Below, piece by piece: positions 24,711 to 33,766 of a stretch of DNA of 58,023 bases. Numbering within the stretch: position 1 is the stretch's first letter; the number at the start of each line of letters is the position of its first letter. The stretch covers positions 1-58,023 of the forward strand of contig JAMPCE010000015.1 in assembly GCA_023666335.1 (NCBI GenBank), in the 5' to 3' direction. The notes beneath the pieces are model-generated. The model searched no databases. It was not told where the DNA came from and saw nothing but the letters and a program-made list of their open reading frames with translations. This stretch comes from a bacterium. Lineage in GTDB: Bacteria > Bacillota > Clostridia > Lachnospirales > Lachnospiraceae. Both the position numbers and the translations under genes were made by a program.

Positions 24711-25543
24711 CACGTTTTTTGCATCATCCGTACTGACCGCGCCAGCCACTTTGCCACCCCGTCCTCGTCATTGGACGCGATCACATCCGTGGCGAGAGCC
24801 TTAAGCTCCGGCGCCGCATTCGCCACGGCGTAACATTCATCGGAGATCTCAAACATGGGAATATCGTTTACGGCGTCCCCAAAGGACACCACCTTTTCAC
24901 AATGCCACAACGCTTTCAGTTTCTTGACCGCCTCCGCCTTGGACGCCTTCTTCGGCATGATCTCCAAAAAGTATTCCGGGCGGTAGAGCTCCTGCTGCAA
25001 AGTGCAGCGAAACCGACTGTCTTTTGCAAATATCTCATAGAAAGGGACCAGCTCCTCCCTGTCCGCAATGCAGGTAAAATAAAAGATATCGCCCTCATAC
25101 AGACAAGCCGCATCCGAAAGCGGTCTAAATCTCCTGTCTCCTTTTCTCGCATCCAGATAGCGGCGGATGCCCTCATTCTCCCTGCCCGCCACATAGGATA
25201 CCCGCTCTGCACCGTCCACATAGGCGTAAACCAGAGGATTCGCGCCGCGCTCTTGCAAAATGCCGCTCACAAAGGATGCCTCTTCTTCCGAAAAGGAGAG
25301 CGAAGCGATCACTTCCTCCGTTCCGGGATCAATGATCAGCGCGCCGTTGTAGGCAATGACCGGAATGGTCGTCGCCAGTCCTTTCGCCACCACAGATGCG
25401 GAGACAAGAGAACGAGCCGTGGCATAGGTAAACTGCATCCCTCCTGCCACAAGCCCGTTGATCGTTCTGACACTGTATTGACTGATTCGGTCATTGCTGT
25501 TCAGCAGCGTGCCGTCCAGATCCGTAACATAAAGCGTCTTCAC
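24710..25543 (-). CDS. HAD-superfamily phosphatase, Cof type
   Basis: 277 residues from a GTG at 25543. GGAGG lies 8 bp before this GTG and the protein then begins MKTLYVTDLDGTLL, as in the family; upstream ATGs have poor sites. HAD motif I is DLDGTLL, and motif IV is FGDAVNDIPMFE. The large IIB-type cap lies between. Cof-type enzymes dephosphorylate sugar phosphates, nucleotides or pyridoxal phosphate; the substrate is not evident. It follows the S1-domain gene by 57 bp and ends within the tandem repeat. Confidence 0.88.
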   Translation of the reverse strand: MKTLYVTDLDGTLLNSNDRISQYSVRTINGLVAGGMQFTYATARSLVSASVVAKGLATTIPVIAYNGALIIDPGTEEVIASLSFSEEEASFVSGILQERGANPLVYAYVDGAERVSYVAGRENEGIRRYLDARKGDRRFRPLSDAACLYEGDIFYFTCIADREELVPFYEIFAKDSRFRCTLQQELYRPEYFLEIMPKKASKAEAVKKLKALWHCEKVVSFGDAVNDIPMFEISDECYAVANAAPELKALATDVIASNDEDGVAKWLARSVRMMQKT

Positions 25544-25599
25544 ACCCGAAACCTCCATGTCAGAGCCGTTTCCTGCAATCTCCATAACCGTCTCTGCCG

Positions 25600-26499
25600 T
25601 TACAGATCCAGCTTCGAGAGCAGATCCCCCAGACTGGTGGAAACCGACTCCCCGGAAGTATACTCCTGCGGCTCCCTGTCCTCCGCCTCGTCCGCCATGA
25701 CCTCCTCCAGCGCTTTCATGCTGAGACTGACTTTATTGTCGTTGGTATTGAGGATCTTGACTTTCACTTTCTGCCCTTCTTTCAAGACCTCGCTCGGCTT
25801 CTTGATCCTCCGCTGGCTGATCTGGGAAATATGCACCAGACCGCTGATACCGTTGCCGAGATTTACAAACGCGCCGTATGGCATCAAACTCTCGACCACA
25901 CCCTCCAGCACCGTGCCGGGCGCCATCATGGAAATGCGGTGTCTGCGCTCCTCCGCTTCCTTTTCCCGCGCCACCGCTTTACCGGAGAGCACCAGTTTCT
26001 TCTTTTCCCGGTCCACCGTGATCACTTTGGCCTCAATCTCCTTACCGACCCATGAGTCCAAATCTTCCACATAATCCGTCGAAAGCTGTGACGCCGGAAT
26101 AAAAGCCCGCATTCCCTCCAGATAAGCCGTGACGCCGCTCTTTACGCTCTCTTTGATGCGGACTTTCACGACAGTCTCCTGCTCCAGCATCGCTTGCAGT
26201 TTATCCCAGGCAAGGACATCGTTCGCCTCCTTCCCCGAAAGCTCGATATTGCCCTCCCCGTCGTCCATTTTGATCACCGTCGCCTCGATCTCATCTCCCA
26301 CGGAAAGCTGACCCGACGTCAGATAATCCGGATCGCTGCTTAAGTTTTCCGCCTTGATGACGCCCTGCGCATAATATTTCAGGTCAAGGATGACCGCTTC
26401 CTCGCTGATATCAATGACGGTTCCTTTGATGATATCGCCCTCTTCGATCTTGCGAAAGGAAGCCTCCAGCTCCTTTTCATAATCTTTCATCGTCTCCAT
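25600..26499 (-). CDS. S1 RNA-binding domain protein (short ribosomal S1-like)
   Basis: 299 residues with three S1 domains, at about 18-88, 100-170 and 190-262. The last is the best conserved (GAFVNLGNGISGLVHISQIS). E. coli S1 has six domains; short versions are usual in Firmicutes and may act in translation or RNA decay rather than as a stable ribosomal protein. The acidic tail ends SLGDLLSKLDL. AGGAGG lies 8 bp before the ATG at 26499. Confidence 0.88.
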   Translation of the reverse strand: METMKDYEKELEASFRKIEEGDIIKGTVIDISEEAVILDLKYYAQGVIKAENLSSDPDYLTSGQLSVGDEIEATVIKMDDGEGNIELSGKEANDVLAWDKLQAMLEQETVVKVRIKESVKSGVTAYLEGMRAFIPASQLSTDYVEDLDSWVGKEIEAKVITVDREKKKLVLSGKAVAREKEAEERRHRISMMAPGTVLEGVVESLMPYGAFVNLGNGISGLVHISQISQRRIKKPSEVLKEGQKVKVKILNTNDNKVSLSMKALEEVMADEAEDREPQEYTSGESVSTSLGDLLSKLDL

Positions 26500-26546
26500 T
26501 TTTGTTTCCTCCTCGTCGAAGCAATTTTTAGAATCAAAAAATAAGG

Positions 26547-27935
26547 TCAGGAAATCACCGTATACACTCTGACCACAACGCCGTCTTTCACCACCAGATT
26601 GATGCTGAACGGACTGTTTACTTCCGCCGCATCTTCCCCGTATTCGGCAGCCGTTTTCTCATAAAAGTTCTTTTCCTCGTCAAGCCATTTCCTGATTTCC
26701 TCATAAGTCGTGTCTTTCAGATACTCGGTATATCCCACCTGCGGATACTTGTTTTCCCATCCCACGCTGCGGTTCTCCCAGATACAGTCCTGCGCCACCG
26801 GATAGGAAACCGTAGACGTGTCGCCATTGCCGCTTCCCCAGCCGTACCGCGCGCCATCGTCGGTCGTAAACGTGAGCACATCGCCTGTTAAGTCAAATGT
26901 CACGACCTGCGGCCAATATGCGCCATACGTTCTGAGGCTGATATTCTGATAAGCCTCCTGCATATCGAAGTAGACGTCGCTGCCATAGGTATCCACATGG
27001 ATAAATTCCGCATCCCCCGCCGTTTGGTTTACATAACTTTCTATCTTTTCATAGTACTCCATTTCGCTGCAATCCACGCCGTTCCAGGCATATCTCTGCT
27101 CCGGATAATCCCCCGCTTCGTTCCATACGATATTGCCCGCGTCGTCATACAGATCTCCGTACTCTCCCAATGCGAGCGTTTTCTGTTCCCCATTTTCCAG
27201 ACAGCAAAACTCGTCGTAATAAAAGCCCATATGGCCGTTGGCATTGCGGTAAAAATTTTTCTTCTCCACATAACTCAAACCGCCGAGCCTGCTGATATAA
27301 TTTTCTTTTAATTCGCCGTCATTATACGTTACGATCACCTGTCCTGCCGCCTCACAGTTTCCTATGACGATCAGTTCCGGGATCGCATCCTCATCCAGAT
27401 ACGCCAGGACACAGCCGTCCGGAGCAGCATCTCCAAGTCCGTCTACATACGCCTGATAAGCGGACAATACATTAAGAAGTTCTTCCTCGGAAAGCGCATC
27501 CGCTTCCGCTGCGGCGTTTTCTTCATCCGCCTGTTCCGCCTCCCGCGCGGCATCCGCCTCGTCCGTCCGCTCCGCAGCCTGCGCTGCCTCATCTTCTTTT
27601 GTCTTTTCGCCAGCGTTGTCTGCGGATTTCTCTTTCTTCTTTTCGGAAGATCTCTCCGCCCGGCGTTCTTCCTCCCGCTCTGCCTCCGCCCGCCTTGAAG
27701 CGGACAGCCTCACGCCTGCGATCACTGCCGTCGTCGCCACGATCACCACCGCGACAAACGCCGCAGCGATGATCAGCCGTCTCTTACGCAGATTTTCTGC
27801 CGGCTTTTGCCCGCCCACCGCCGTCTCTCCGCCTCCGGATGCAGCCGCAGCCGCCGCTGCGCTCACTTTCTGTCCGCAGAAAGGGCAAAACTTTGCATTG
27901 TCGCCGATCTGCTTCCCGCACTTTACACAAAACAT
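26547..27935 (-). CDS. Zinc-ribbon membrane protein with charged coiled region
   Basis: 462 residues from the ATG at 27935 (GGAG 5 bp upstream). The N-terminus is a double-CxxC zinc ribbon (FCVKCGKQIGDNAKFCPFCG). It is followed by an Ala/Gly-rich linker, one membrane helix at about 53-75, a highly charged Glu/Lys/Ala stretch to about 150 that may be a coiled coil, and a C-terminal extracytoplasmic domain of about 300 residues. Clostridia encode many proteins of this architecture without known function. Its 5' region contains a stem-loop (27951-27978). Confidence 0.75.
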   Translation of the reverse strand: MFCVKCGKQIGDNAKFCPFCGQKVSAAAAAAASGGGETAVGGQKPAENLRKRRLIIAAAFVAVVIVATTAVIAGVRLSASRRAEAEREEERRAERSSEKKKEKSADNAGEKTKEDEAAQAAERTDEADAAREAEQADEENAAAEADALSEEELLNVLSAYQAYVDGLGDAAPDGCVLAYLDEDAIPELIVIGNCEAAGQVIVTYNDGELKENYISRLGGLSYVEKKNFYRNANGHMGFYYDEFCCLENGEQKTLALGEYGDLYDDAGNIVWNEAGDYPEQRYAWNGVDCSEMEYYEKIESYVNQTAGDAEFIHVDTYGSDVYFDMQEAYQNISLRTYGAYWPQVVTFDLTGDVLTFTTDDGARYGWGSGNGDTSTVSYPVAQDCIWENRSVGWENKYPQVGYTEYLKDTTYEEIRKWLDEEKNFYEKTAAEYGEDAAEVNSPFSINLVVKDGVVVRVYTVIS

Positions 27936-27950
27936 ACGCTCTCCCGTCAA

Positions 27951-27987
27951 CAGGGCACATCATCGCTGATATGCCCTGCATTTTTTT
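27951..27987 (+). terminator. Terminator-like hairpin on the strand opposite the genes
   Basis: CAGGGCA-c-ATCA pairs with TGAT-a-TGCCCTG around a TCGC loop and is followed on the + strand by GCATTTTTTT, a good rho-independent terminator. Both flanking genes run on the - strand, so it would stop antisense transcription, or serve as a leader hairpin for the zinc-ribbon gene. Confidence 0.45.
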
Positions 27988-28010
27988 CCAACTGTTCTTT
28001 TTTCTTTGCT

Positions 28011-29339
28011 TTACAACTTCACCATCAACCCGTCGATATATTTCTTGATATCCGCTTCCGGCATGGATTTTAGCAGATACCCCCTCGGTTTTAGTGCCAT
28101 CACCTTTTTCACGCTGTCCGCGTCGCCCCTGCCCGTCAAAAACACCACCGGAATATCCGCGGTCTCCTTGTCGGAACGGATCATCTCCAGCGCCTGCCTG
28201 CCGTCGCAGACGGGCATCTCGTAATCGAGCAGGATCAGATCCGGACGGCTCAACGTCAATGTCTTGATCGCCGACATACTGGAATCGCTCTCCACCATCT
28301 CATAGTCATGCCCCAGCAGATTGATGATGCTCTGCCGCATAAAATCGGAATCGTCCACGACGAGGATCTTTTTTTTGCGATTTTCGCCCGCCAGATAATT
28401 TTTGATCTGGCTCATGGCGTTTAAGGCATTGAGCGGCGACGAAATCTTTCCCCGCAGGGTGTCTTTCGTCGTCACGCAGAATGCGAAATATCCTACTCCC
28501 GTGTCAAACAACAGACTGCATGCAGGGTGTTCCCGCTCGAACGCCTTCTCCACCTGCTCCTGCGTGAGTAACGACTCGCTCTCCAGCTTAAAATCTCCCA
28601 GCGTGGGGAAGCACTCCTTGATGCCCTCCAAAAACTGCCTGGCGATATAACGTGCAATATTGACTACCAGGTCGTCTACTTTCAAATACTGCGTCCCCAT
28701 CAGATCGCTGGTCGTTTTTAGGAGCAGTTTATCCTCCAGACTGAGCAGGATCTCCCACTTTTCTTTTTTCTCGCCCACATACACGAATCGGCAGCAGAGC
28801 ACCTTACCGAACTCTTCCCCGCCGTACTGTCTGCTGATGGGTTTCGCCTTGATCTGGAACATCTCGTCCACGATCTGCACGATCGTCTGCTCCAGCGCGC
28901 CCAGCTCTTCTTTCTGCGGAATGTCCGACCATTTGCTCAGTTTCTTGCCGGCGATCGCCACATCCTCCGTCTGCGTGTGGGCAACCAGCCAGCCGATGAT
29001 CACGCCCAGGAAATGTCTGACCGATTCTTCCGCAAAATCCGTCCGTTCCAGTTCATCCTCCAGCGACGGCAGCGTATTAAACTGAAAATCGTCGTGCAGG
29101 CGCTTATGTATGTCATATTCGGGATAATCAATGGACTTCATATAGCTTTCTTCGTGCTCAAAATGCTCGATGGTATGATTCCGCAGATACTTGATGCTTT
29201 CGCGGCACGCCCATTCCTTTTTATCATCTTCCTGACTGAGGGTCAGAAGTTTATTGATCGTCGCAAAAAGCTGCTTGTGTTCCCTGTCAATAAAATCCAC
29301 GCCGAGTTCGTATCTCTTATTCCAGACAATCGTATTCAC
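28011..29339 (-). CDS. Hemerythrin / CheX-like / receiver fusion protein
   Basis: 442 residues from a GTG at 29339 (AGGAGG 6 bp upstream). Residues about 1-130 are bacteriohemerythrin, with the di-iron ligands in DREHKQLF, HTIEHFEHEE and HKRLHDDF; such domains bind oxygen or nitric oxide. The middle part, about 170-310, resembles CheX/CheC-type domains by its LVVNIARYIARQFLEGI pattern, a moderate call. The C-terminal 120 residues are a CheY-like receiver with VVDDSD, phospho-acceptor in LLDYEMP and the lysine in LLKSM. It probably couples oxygen sensing to signal transduction or chemotaxis. Confidence 0.82.
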   Translation of the reverse strand: MNTIVWNKRYELGVDFIDREHKQLFATINKLLTLSQEDDKKEWACRESIKYLRNHTIEHFEHEESYMKSIDYPEYDIHKRLHDDFQFNTLPSLEDELERTDFAEESVRHFLGVIIGWLVAHTQTEDVAIAGKKLSKWSDIPQKEELGALEQTIVQIVDEMFQIKAKPISRQYGGEEFGKVLCCRFVYVGEKKEKWEILLSLEDKLLLKTTSDLMGTQYLKVDDLVVNIARYIARQFLEGIKECFPTLGDFKLESESLLTQEQVEKAFEREHPACSLLFDTGVGYFAFCVTTKDTLRGKISSPLNALNAMSQIKNYLAGENRKKKILVVDDSDFMRQSIINLLGHDYEMVESDSSMSAIKTLTLSRPDLILLDYEMPVCDGRQALEMIRSDKETADIPVVFLTGRGDADSVKKVMALKPRGYLLKSMPEADIKKYIDGLMVKL

Positions 29340-29376
29340 GAGTTTCCTCCTCTTTTCTGCGTTTTTTGCAGTGCTC

Positions 29377-29470
29377 ACTCGGAAAATCAGAGATTTTCCT
29401 CGTTCACGGGCTTCGCCCCGCACCGAGTTCGCGAAGCGATACTCGCGCAGTTAATGCCAACGGCATTTAC
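29377..29470. repeat. Structured intergenic element with several short hairpins
   Basis: ACTCGG (29377-29382) pairs with CCGAGT (29423-29428) and encloses two hairpins, GGAAAATC-AGA-GATTTTCC and GGGC-TTC-GCCC. A third, AATGCC-AAC-GGCATT, is at 29454-29468. The ACTCGG plus 8-bp stem with a 3-nt loop recalls the core of the elements at 11128 and 20616. It lies upstream of the hemerythrin fusion gene. Confidence 0.5.
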
Positions 29471-29572
29471 TACAGTGCTGCATTGCCATCGCGTATATTA
29501 TATCATTTTTCATTGGCAAAATTAAGTCTTTTCTTTCACATAATAATTATATTTTCCTATAGAGCAAACTTA

Positions 29573-29902
29573 TCATTCCCTTGCCGCACTACACAACACG
29601 AAAATCCTGCCGTCTTCATTCACCACCCGCAAGTTACGAACATTACTTTCCCAATCGGGAATTTCTATATTCAGCATATGGTTTACTGTATCTATCTGAT
29701 AAATAAGTCCTTCAAACATTGTGGCGCTCAATATAAAATTAAACGTAGCGTTTATCTCATTATTTGCAATAATATGCATATCTGGATATAAAATGCCGCC
29801 AATATCCAAATTGACCTTGTATAAATTACCATATGTTGATCCGCCAAATCCCGATAACGGCACATCCATTTTATTATCCAATCTTAACGTATATTGCCTC
29901 AT
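29573..29902 (-). CDS. Small protein resembling half of a retropepsin fold
   Basis: 109 residues. The succession GSTYGNLYKVNLDIGG, MHIIANNEINATFNFILSA and MFEGLIYQIDTVNH resembles the second half of pepsin-like or retropepsin-like domains. The catalytic Asp-Thr-Gly is absent, and no DTG is encoded in frame upstream before a stop. Its ATG overlaps the stop of the preceding 80-residue-class gene by 4 nt (ATGA), so the two are coupled. The base composition is clearly more AT-rich than its neighbours. Function unknown. Confidence 0.65.
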   Translation of the reverse strand: MRQYTLRLDNKMDVPLSGFGGSTYGNLYKVNLDIGGILYPDMHIIANNEINATFNFILSATMFEGLIYQIDTVNHMLNIEIPDWESNVRNLRVVNEDGRIFVLCSAARE

Positions 29903-30120
29903 AACACACCTACCATACCAAGTTGAATATGTCCCTCCGGATTCGTATGACGGGCAATGATCTCTCCTTTCAAAACTAATCTGGTCAATTCCGATTTTGT
30001 TTTATCCACATACTTTACAACAGCAGACTCTACAGATGCACCATCATTATTCTGATATTCGACTTCCATCAGTCCAACCCACTGATCAGGATATTTCTCT
30101 TGTATCTGCTCCCATGTCAT
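29899..30120 (-). CDS. Small protein of unknown function, first gene of a coupled pair
   Basis: 73 residues from the ATG at 30120, where the conserved-looking sequence MTWEQIQEKYPDQWVGL begins; a GTG 21 bp upstream would add seven residues and has an AAAGGG nearby. The middle reads ESAVVKYVDKTKSELT, and the end is HIQLGMVGVL. No family with a known function recognised. It overlaps the downstream retropepsin-like gene by 4 nt. The pair stands alone between intergenic gaps and is AT-rich, suggesting acquisition as a unit. Confidence 0.65.
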   Translation of the reverse strand: MTWEQIQEKYPDQWVGLMEVEYQNNDGASVESAVVKYVDKTKSELTRLVLKGEIIARHTNPEGHIQLGMVGVL

Positions 30121-30251
30121 TCGCTCTTTCACAAACAGCACACCCTTTCACCATCTAAATATTCGCCGAATTCAACTGTCGTCCTGATATTATTATATCA
30201 TTCAACGATCTGCATCACAATAAAATAATTCCCACCAAGATAAGAGCGCGG

Positions 30252-31328
30252 TCAGTTTTCTCCCATCTTCAGCAGTTTCGCCGCCTGATCCGCGGCGATG
30301 CACGCGTCCAGAATCTCCTGAATGTCCCCGTTCATCACCTTATCCAGTTTGTAGATGGTCAGGTTGATGCGGTGGTCGGTGACGCGCCCCTGCGGAAAAT
30401 TGTAAGTCCTGATCTTCTCGGAGCGGTCGCCCGTGCCGATCTGGCTCCTGCGCAGTTCCGCTTCCGCATCGTGCCGCTGCTGCTGCTCGATGTCGTAGAG
30501 TTTCGCCTTGAGCAGGGCAAATGCTTTCGCCTTATTCTGGATCTGGGATTTCTCGGTCTGGCTGTAGACCACGATGCCCGTGGGATAATGCGTCAGGCGC
30601 ACCGCCGAATCTGTGGTATTCACGCACTGACCGCCGTTGCCCGACGCCCTCATAACGTCTATTCGTATATCTTTATCTTCAATCACGATATCAATGTCAT
30701 CGTCCACCTCGGGCATCACCGCCACGCTGATGGTCGAAGTGTGGATCCGCCCGCCGGATTCCGTCTCCGGCACGCGCTGCACCCGGTGCACGCCGCTCTC
30801 ATATTTTAAGACCGAGTAAGCGCCCTGTCCCGTCACCATAAAGGTCACGCTCTTCATGCCGCCGATGCCGATTTCCTCCGCCTCGACAGTCTCCACTTTC
30901 CAGCGGCGCCCCTCCGCGTAATGCACATACATCCGATAGATCTCCGCCGCAAAAAGAGCCGCCTCGTCACCGCCCGCCCCCGCGCGGATCTCCACGATCA
31001 CGTTCTTGTCATCGTTCGGATCTTTGGGCAGCAAAAGGATCTTCAACGTATGCGCAAGTTCCTCCGCGCGCTTTCTGGCGTCTGCCAGCTCCTCTTTCAA
31101 CATCTCCCGCATATCCTCGTCGGACTCCTCGTCCAGCATCGCCAGACTATCCTCGATGTCCTGATTGCATTTTTTATATTCTTTATAAGAATTGACTATA
31201 GGAGTCAATTCGCTCTGCTCTTTCATCAATGCACGAAACCGCGCCTGGTCGTCCGCCACCGACGGCTCGCTCAGTTCATTCATGATCTCCTCAAATTTCC
31301 GCAGTAAATCCTCTAATTTGTCAAACAT
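30252..31328 (-). CDS. prfA: Peptide chain release factor 1
   Basis: 358 residues from the ATG at 31328 (AGGAG 8 bp upstream). It recognises UAA and UAG stop codons. The codon-recognition PxT tripeptide is PET in [14 protein letters not shown], and the GGQ that triggers peptide release is in [15 protein letters not shown]. The start overlaps the prmC stop by 8 nt, so the factor and the methyltransferase that modifies its GGQ glutamine are made together. Confidence 0.97.
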   Translation of the reverse strand: MFDKLEDLLRKFEEIMNELSEPSVADDQARFRALMKEQSELTPIVNSYKEYKKCNQDIEDSLAMLDEESDEDMREMLKEELADARKRAEELAHTLKILLLPKDPNDDKNVIVEIRAGAGGDEAALFAAEIYRMYVHYAEGRRWKVETVEAEEIGIGGMKSVTFMVTGQGAYSVLKYESGVHRVQRVPETESGGRIHTSTISVAVMPEVDDDIDIVIEDKDIRIDVMRASGNGGQCVNTTDSAVRLTHYPTGIVVYSQTEKSQIQNKAKAFALLKAKLYDIEQQQRHDAEAELRRSQIGTGDRSEKIRTYNFPQGRVTDHRINLTIYKLDKVMNGDIQEILDACIAADQAAKLLKMGEN

Positions 31329-32247
31329 TCTCCAGTCTCCTATATTGCCCATAAACCACTCGATCCAGCCCCGCAAAGTCCTTCACCACCCGAACCTCAC
31401 AAAACCCCGCTTCTTCCATCAGCCCGCAGACGACCTCCGCCTGCCCGCAGCCAATCTCCAAAAACAGCATTCCGCCGCCGTTCAGATAATTTCCTGCCTG
31501 CGCTGTGATCTTTCTGTAAAAGGAAAGACCGTCCGCGCCGCCGTCAAGCGCCATCCGCGGCTCATGGTCCCGCACTTCCGGCTGTAACGTATCAATAACA
31601 GGTGTTTCGATATATGGCGGATTCGAGACGATGATATCAAACCGACCATCCGCCACGATGCCTGCCGATGCCGCCGCACCGTTCTCCTCCAACCGTTCCT
31701 GCCGCAGCGCATCAAACAGATCCCCTGCCAGAAACCGCGCCTGCATATCCCGCCGTGTTTCACGCAGCCTCCCGTAATTTTCAACCGCCACAGCAAGCGC
31801 CTCCGGCGACAGGTCCGTCCCCACACCCTCGCAGTCGTTGGAATACTGCAAAAGACTCAGGAGAATACACCCTGAACCCGTACAGAGATCCAGGATCCGC
31901 ATCCCGTCGTGGAGATGCCGCATCACTTCCTCCACCAGCACTTCCGTGTCCTGCCTCGGCACCAGCGCCTTGTCATTGACTCGGAAAGTCAATCCCATAA
32001 AATCCTGCTCACCCGTCAAATGCTGCAACGGGACATGCGCCGCCCGCCTCTCGATCAGTCCGCGGTATTTTTCGCATTCCTCCTGCGAAACCTCCCTGTC
32101 TCCATGCGCCAGAAGCGTGTTCCGGTCCGTCCCGCACACATACTCTAAGAGAATCCTTGCATCCAGCTCCGCTTCCTCGATCCCCGCCTCTTTCAAACGC
32201 GTTGCGCCCTCCATATATACTTCCCGATATCTGTGGTTATCCGTCAT
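31321..32247 (-). CDS. prmC: Release factor glutamine methyltransferase
   Basis: 308 residues from the ATG at 32247, which overlaps the stop of the DUF1385 gene by 11 nt. It methylates the GGQ glutamine of release factors using S-adenosylmethionine. The SAM-binding loop is [15 protein letters not shown] and the substrate motif is NPPYIE. The N-terminal helical domain ([13 protein letters not shown]-like) binds the release factor. It contains one TTGAC-N7-GTCAA and one AATAAC-type palindrome. Confidence 0.95.
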   Translation of the reverse strand: MTDNHRYREVYMEGATRLKEAGIEEAELDARILLEYVCGTDRNTLLAHGDREVSQEECEKYRGLIERRAAHVPLQHLTGEQDFMGLTFRVNDKALVPRQDTEVLVEEVMRHLHDGMRILDLCTGSGCILLSLLQYSNDCEGVGTDLSPEALAVAVENYGRLRETRRDMQARFLAGDLFDALRQERLEENGAAASAGIVADGRFDIIVSNPPYIETPVIDTLQPEVRDHEPRMALDGGADGLSFYRKITAQAGNYLNGGGMLFLEIGCGQAEVVCGLMEEAGFCEVRVVKDFAGLDRVVYGQYRRLENV

Positions 32248-33214
32248 CTTCCATCCAGCTCTCATCCACCTCATACCCAAACGTCTCTTTGATATACCCT
32301 TTCCAGTCAAAAACCGCCTCGACCGCCGCGATCGCCACCTCTACCATGCTCTCGTCCGGCTCCCTGGTCGTCAGTCTCTGCAGCCACAGTCCCGGCGCGG
32401 AAATGATGCGTACCAGTATATTGTTGCTCTTTCCCGCAAGGCGGATGATCTCGTAGGATATCCCTGCAATCACCGGAATCAGCGCGATCCGGACCAGGAT
32501 CCGCAGCGCCGGATTCTCCACCCGAATAAAAAAGAACAGGACGATACTGACAAACATGACAAACAGCAGGAAGCTGGTACCGCAGCGCCTGTGCTGCTTC
32601 GAACAGCGCATGACCTCCTTCACCGTAAGGGGCGCGCCTTTCTCGATACAGTTGATACACTTATGCTCCGCGCCGTGATAACAGTAGACCCGCCTGATAT
32701 CTTTCATCAGCGAAATCGCCAGCACATACCCCACAAAGATCAGGATCCGCAGCGCGCCCTCGATGATCGCCATAAAGGAAGCGCTCCTGATATATTCCTC
32801 AAACAGGGAAGTCACATAATAAGGCAGCACCATGAAAATACCGATAGCCAGCGCCAGCGAAAACAGCATCACGACCGCGCTGAACACCTTTTCCGCCTTG
32901 TCCTTGAAGATCTTGTTAAGGGCTTTATCCGCCACCGTCTCCTTTGCCTCCTCATCCTCATAAAAGGACGCGGAATAATTTAAGGAGCGCATCCCCAAAA
33001 CCAGCGAGTCGATAAACTGAAATACGCCGCGGATAAAGGGAATCTCCATCAGTTTGCTGCCGTGAAGGATCCCGTTATAGTGCTCCACCTCCACCTCGAT
33101 CTCGCCGTCCGGCTTTCGGACCGCCACCGCGTACTGTTCCTTATTCTTCATCATAATGCCCTCCAGGACAGCCTGCCCGCCGATCCCGGAGTATTTCTGT
33201 ATCTTTTTCGCCAT
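32237..33214 (-). CDS. DUF1385 membrane protein (YqhQ-like)
   Basis: 325 residues from the ATG at 33214 (GGAG 6 bp upstream). The N-terminus GGQAVLEGIMMKNKEQYAVAVRKPDG is the family signature. It is followed by four or five membrane helices and a cysteine/histidine-rich segment (YHGAEHKCINCIEKG). The family is conserved in Firmicutes between rpmE and prmC as here; a precise function is not established. The N-terminal part is predicted cytoplasmic. Confidence 0.9.
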   Translation of the reverse strand: MAKKIQKYSGIGGQAVLEGIMMKNKEQYAVAVRKPDGEIEVEVEHYNGILHGSKLMEIPFIRGVFQFIDSLVLGMRSLNYSASFYEDEEAKETVADKALNKIFKDKAEKVFSAVVMLFSLALAIGIFMVLPYYVTSLFEEYIRSASFMAIIEGALRILIFVGYVLAISLMKDIRRVYCYHGAEHKCINCIEKGAPLTVKEVMRCSKQHRRCGTSFLLFVMFVSIVLFFFIRVENPALRILVRIALIPVIAGISYEIIRLAGKSNNILVRIISAPGLWLQRLTTREPDESMVEVAIAAVEAVFDWKGYIKETFGYEVDESWMEDDG

Positions 33215-33251
33215 ATCAATCTCCGTTCCGGAGCATTTTATGCGACGGGGC

Positions 33252-33352
33252 GACGCAAATCTCAAATTTGCGTCTGCCATCAAGGCATATTTGTGATGCT
33301 CCTACACAAATTGCCGTGTGAAAAATCAGCACATCAGTGTGATTTTTCACAC
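33252..33352. repeat. Pair of strong hairpins between rpmE and the DUF1385 gene
   Basis: GACGCAAAT pairs with ATTTGCGTC (33252-33274). GTGTGAAAAATCA pairs with TGATTTTTCACAC (33316-33352), extended by CAC/GTG around a bulged G to a four-base loop. They lie between the rpmE terminator and the DUF1385 start, in a possible leader. No U-tract follows on the gene strand. Confidence 0.55.
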
Positions 33353-33380
33353 AATCCTCATTTCCGCATAAATAAGCAAG

Positions 33381-33408
33381 AAAAGGTTGAGATAACCTCA
33401 ACCTTTTT
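33381..33408 (-). terminator. Terminator after rpmE
   Basis: AAAAGGTTGAG and CTCAACCTTTT form a perfect 11-bp stem with a 5-nt loop; reading leftward it ends CCTTTTCTTG. The + strand also ends in TTTTT, so it can act in both directions. It implies that the DUF1385/prmC/prfA genes are at least partly transcribed separately from rpmE. Confidence 0.75.
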
Positions 33409-33432
33409 GCAAAATCAACCTGTTCGATTTGT

Positions 33433-33639
33433 CTATTTGCTTTCCACACCGTACTTCCGATTGAACTTATCAATACGGCCGCGAGCCTGTGCCGTCTTCT
33501 GCTGTCCCGTATAGAACGAATGGCACTTGGAGCAAACCTCCACATGGATCTCGGGTTTGGTGGAACCGGTCACAAAGGTGTTGCCGCAATTGCACGTTAC
33601 CGTCGCCTGATAATACTCAGGATGGATTCCTTCTCTCAT
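33433..33639 (-). CDS. rpmE: 50S ribosomal protein L31
   Basis: 68 residues from the ATG at 33639 (AAAGGAG 11 bp upstream). It begins [20 protein letters not shown] and has the CxC and CxxC cysteines (CNC, CSKC) of the zinc-binding form of L31, followed by HSFYTGQQK. Part of the large ribosomal subunit. It has its own promoter and terminator within the rho-to-prfA cluster. Confidence 0.97.
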   Translation of the reverse strand: MREGIHPEYYQATVTCNCGNTFVTGSTKPEIHVEVCSKCHSFYTGQQKTAQARGRIDKFNRKYGVESK

Positions 33640-33728
33640 CGCTATCTTAACTCCTTTCTCAGCCTGTGGATCTACGCCCTGCGCGTAAATCTGCCGTTGA
33701 AAGCTTCTTACAATCACACAGCTTTTAC

Positions 33729-33757
33729 ATTTTAGCACAGGATATGAGGGGATGCAA
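33729..33757 (-). promoter_or_regulatory. Promoter of rpmE
   Basis: TTGCAT (33752-33757), 17-bp spacer, TAAAAT (33729-33734), in the 127-bp gap after rho. Confidence 0.6.
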
Positions 33758-33766
33758 GCCTTTTTT

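Noticed and set aside
27951-27987. Hairpin as terminator of the hemerythrin fusion gene
   Set aside because: The T tract is on the opposite strand, so it cannot act on that transcript.
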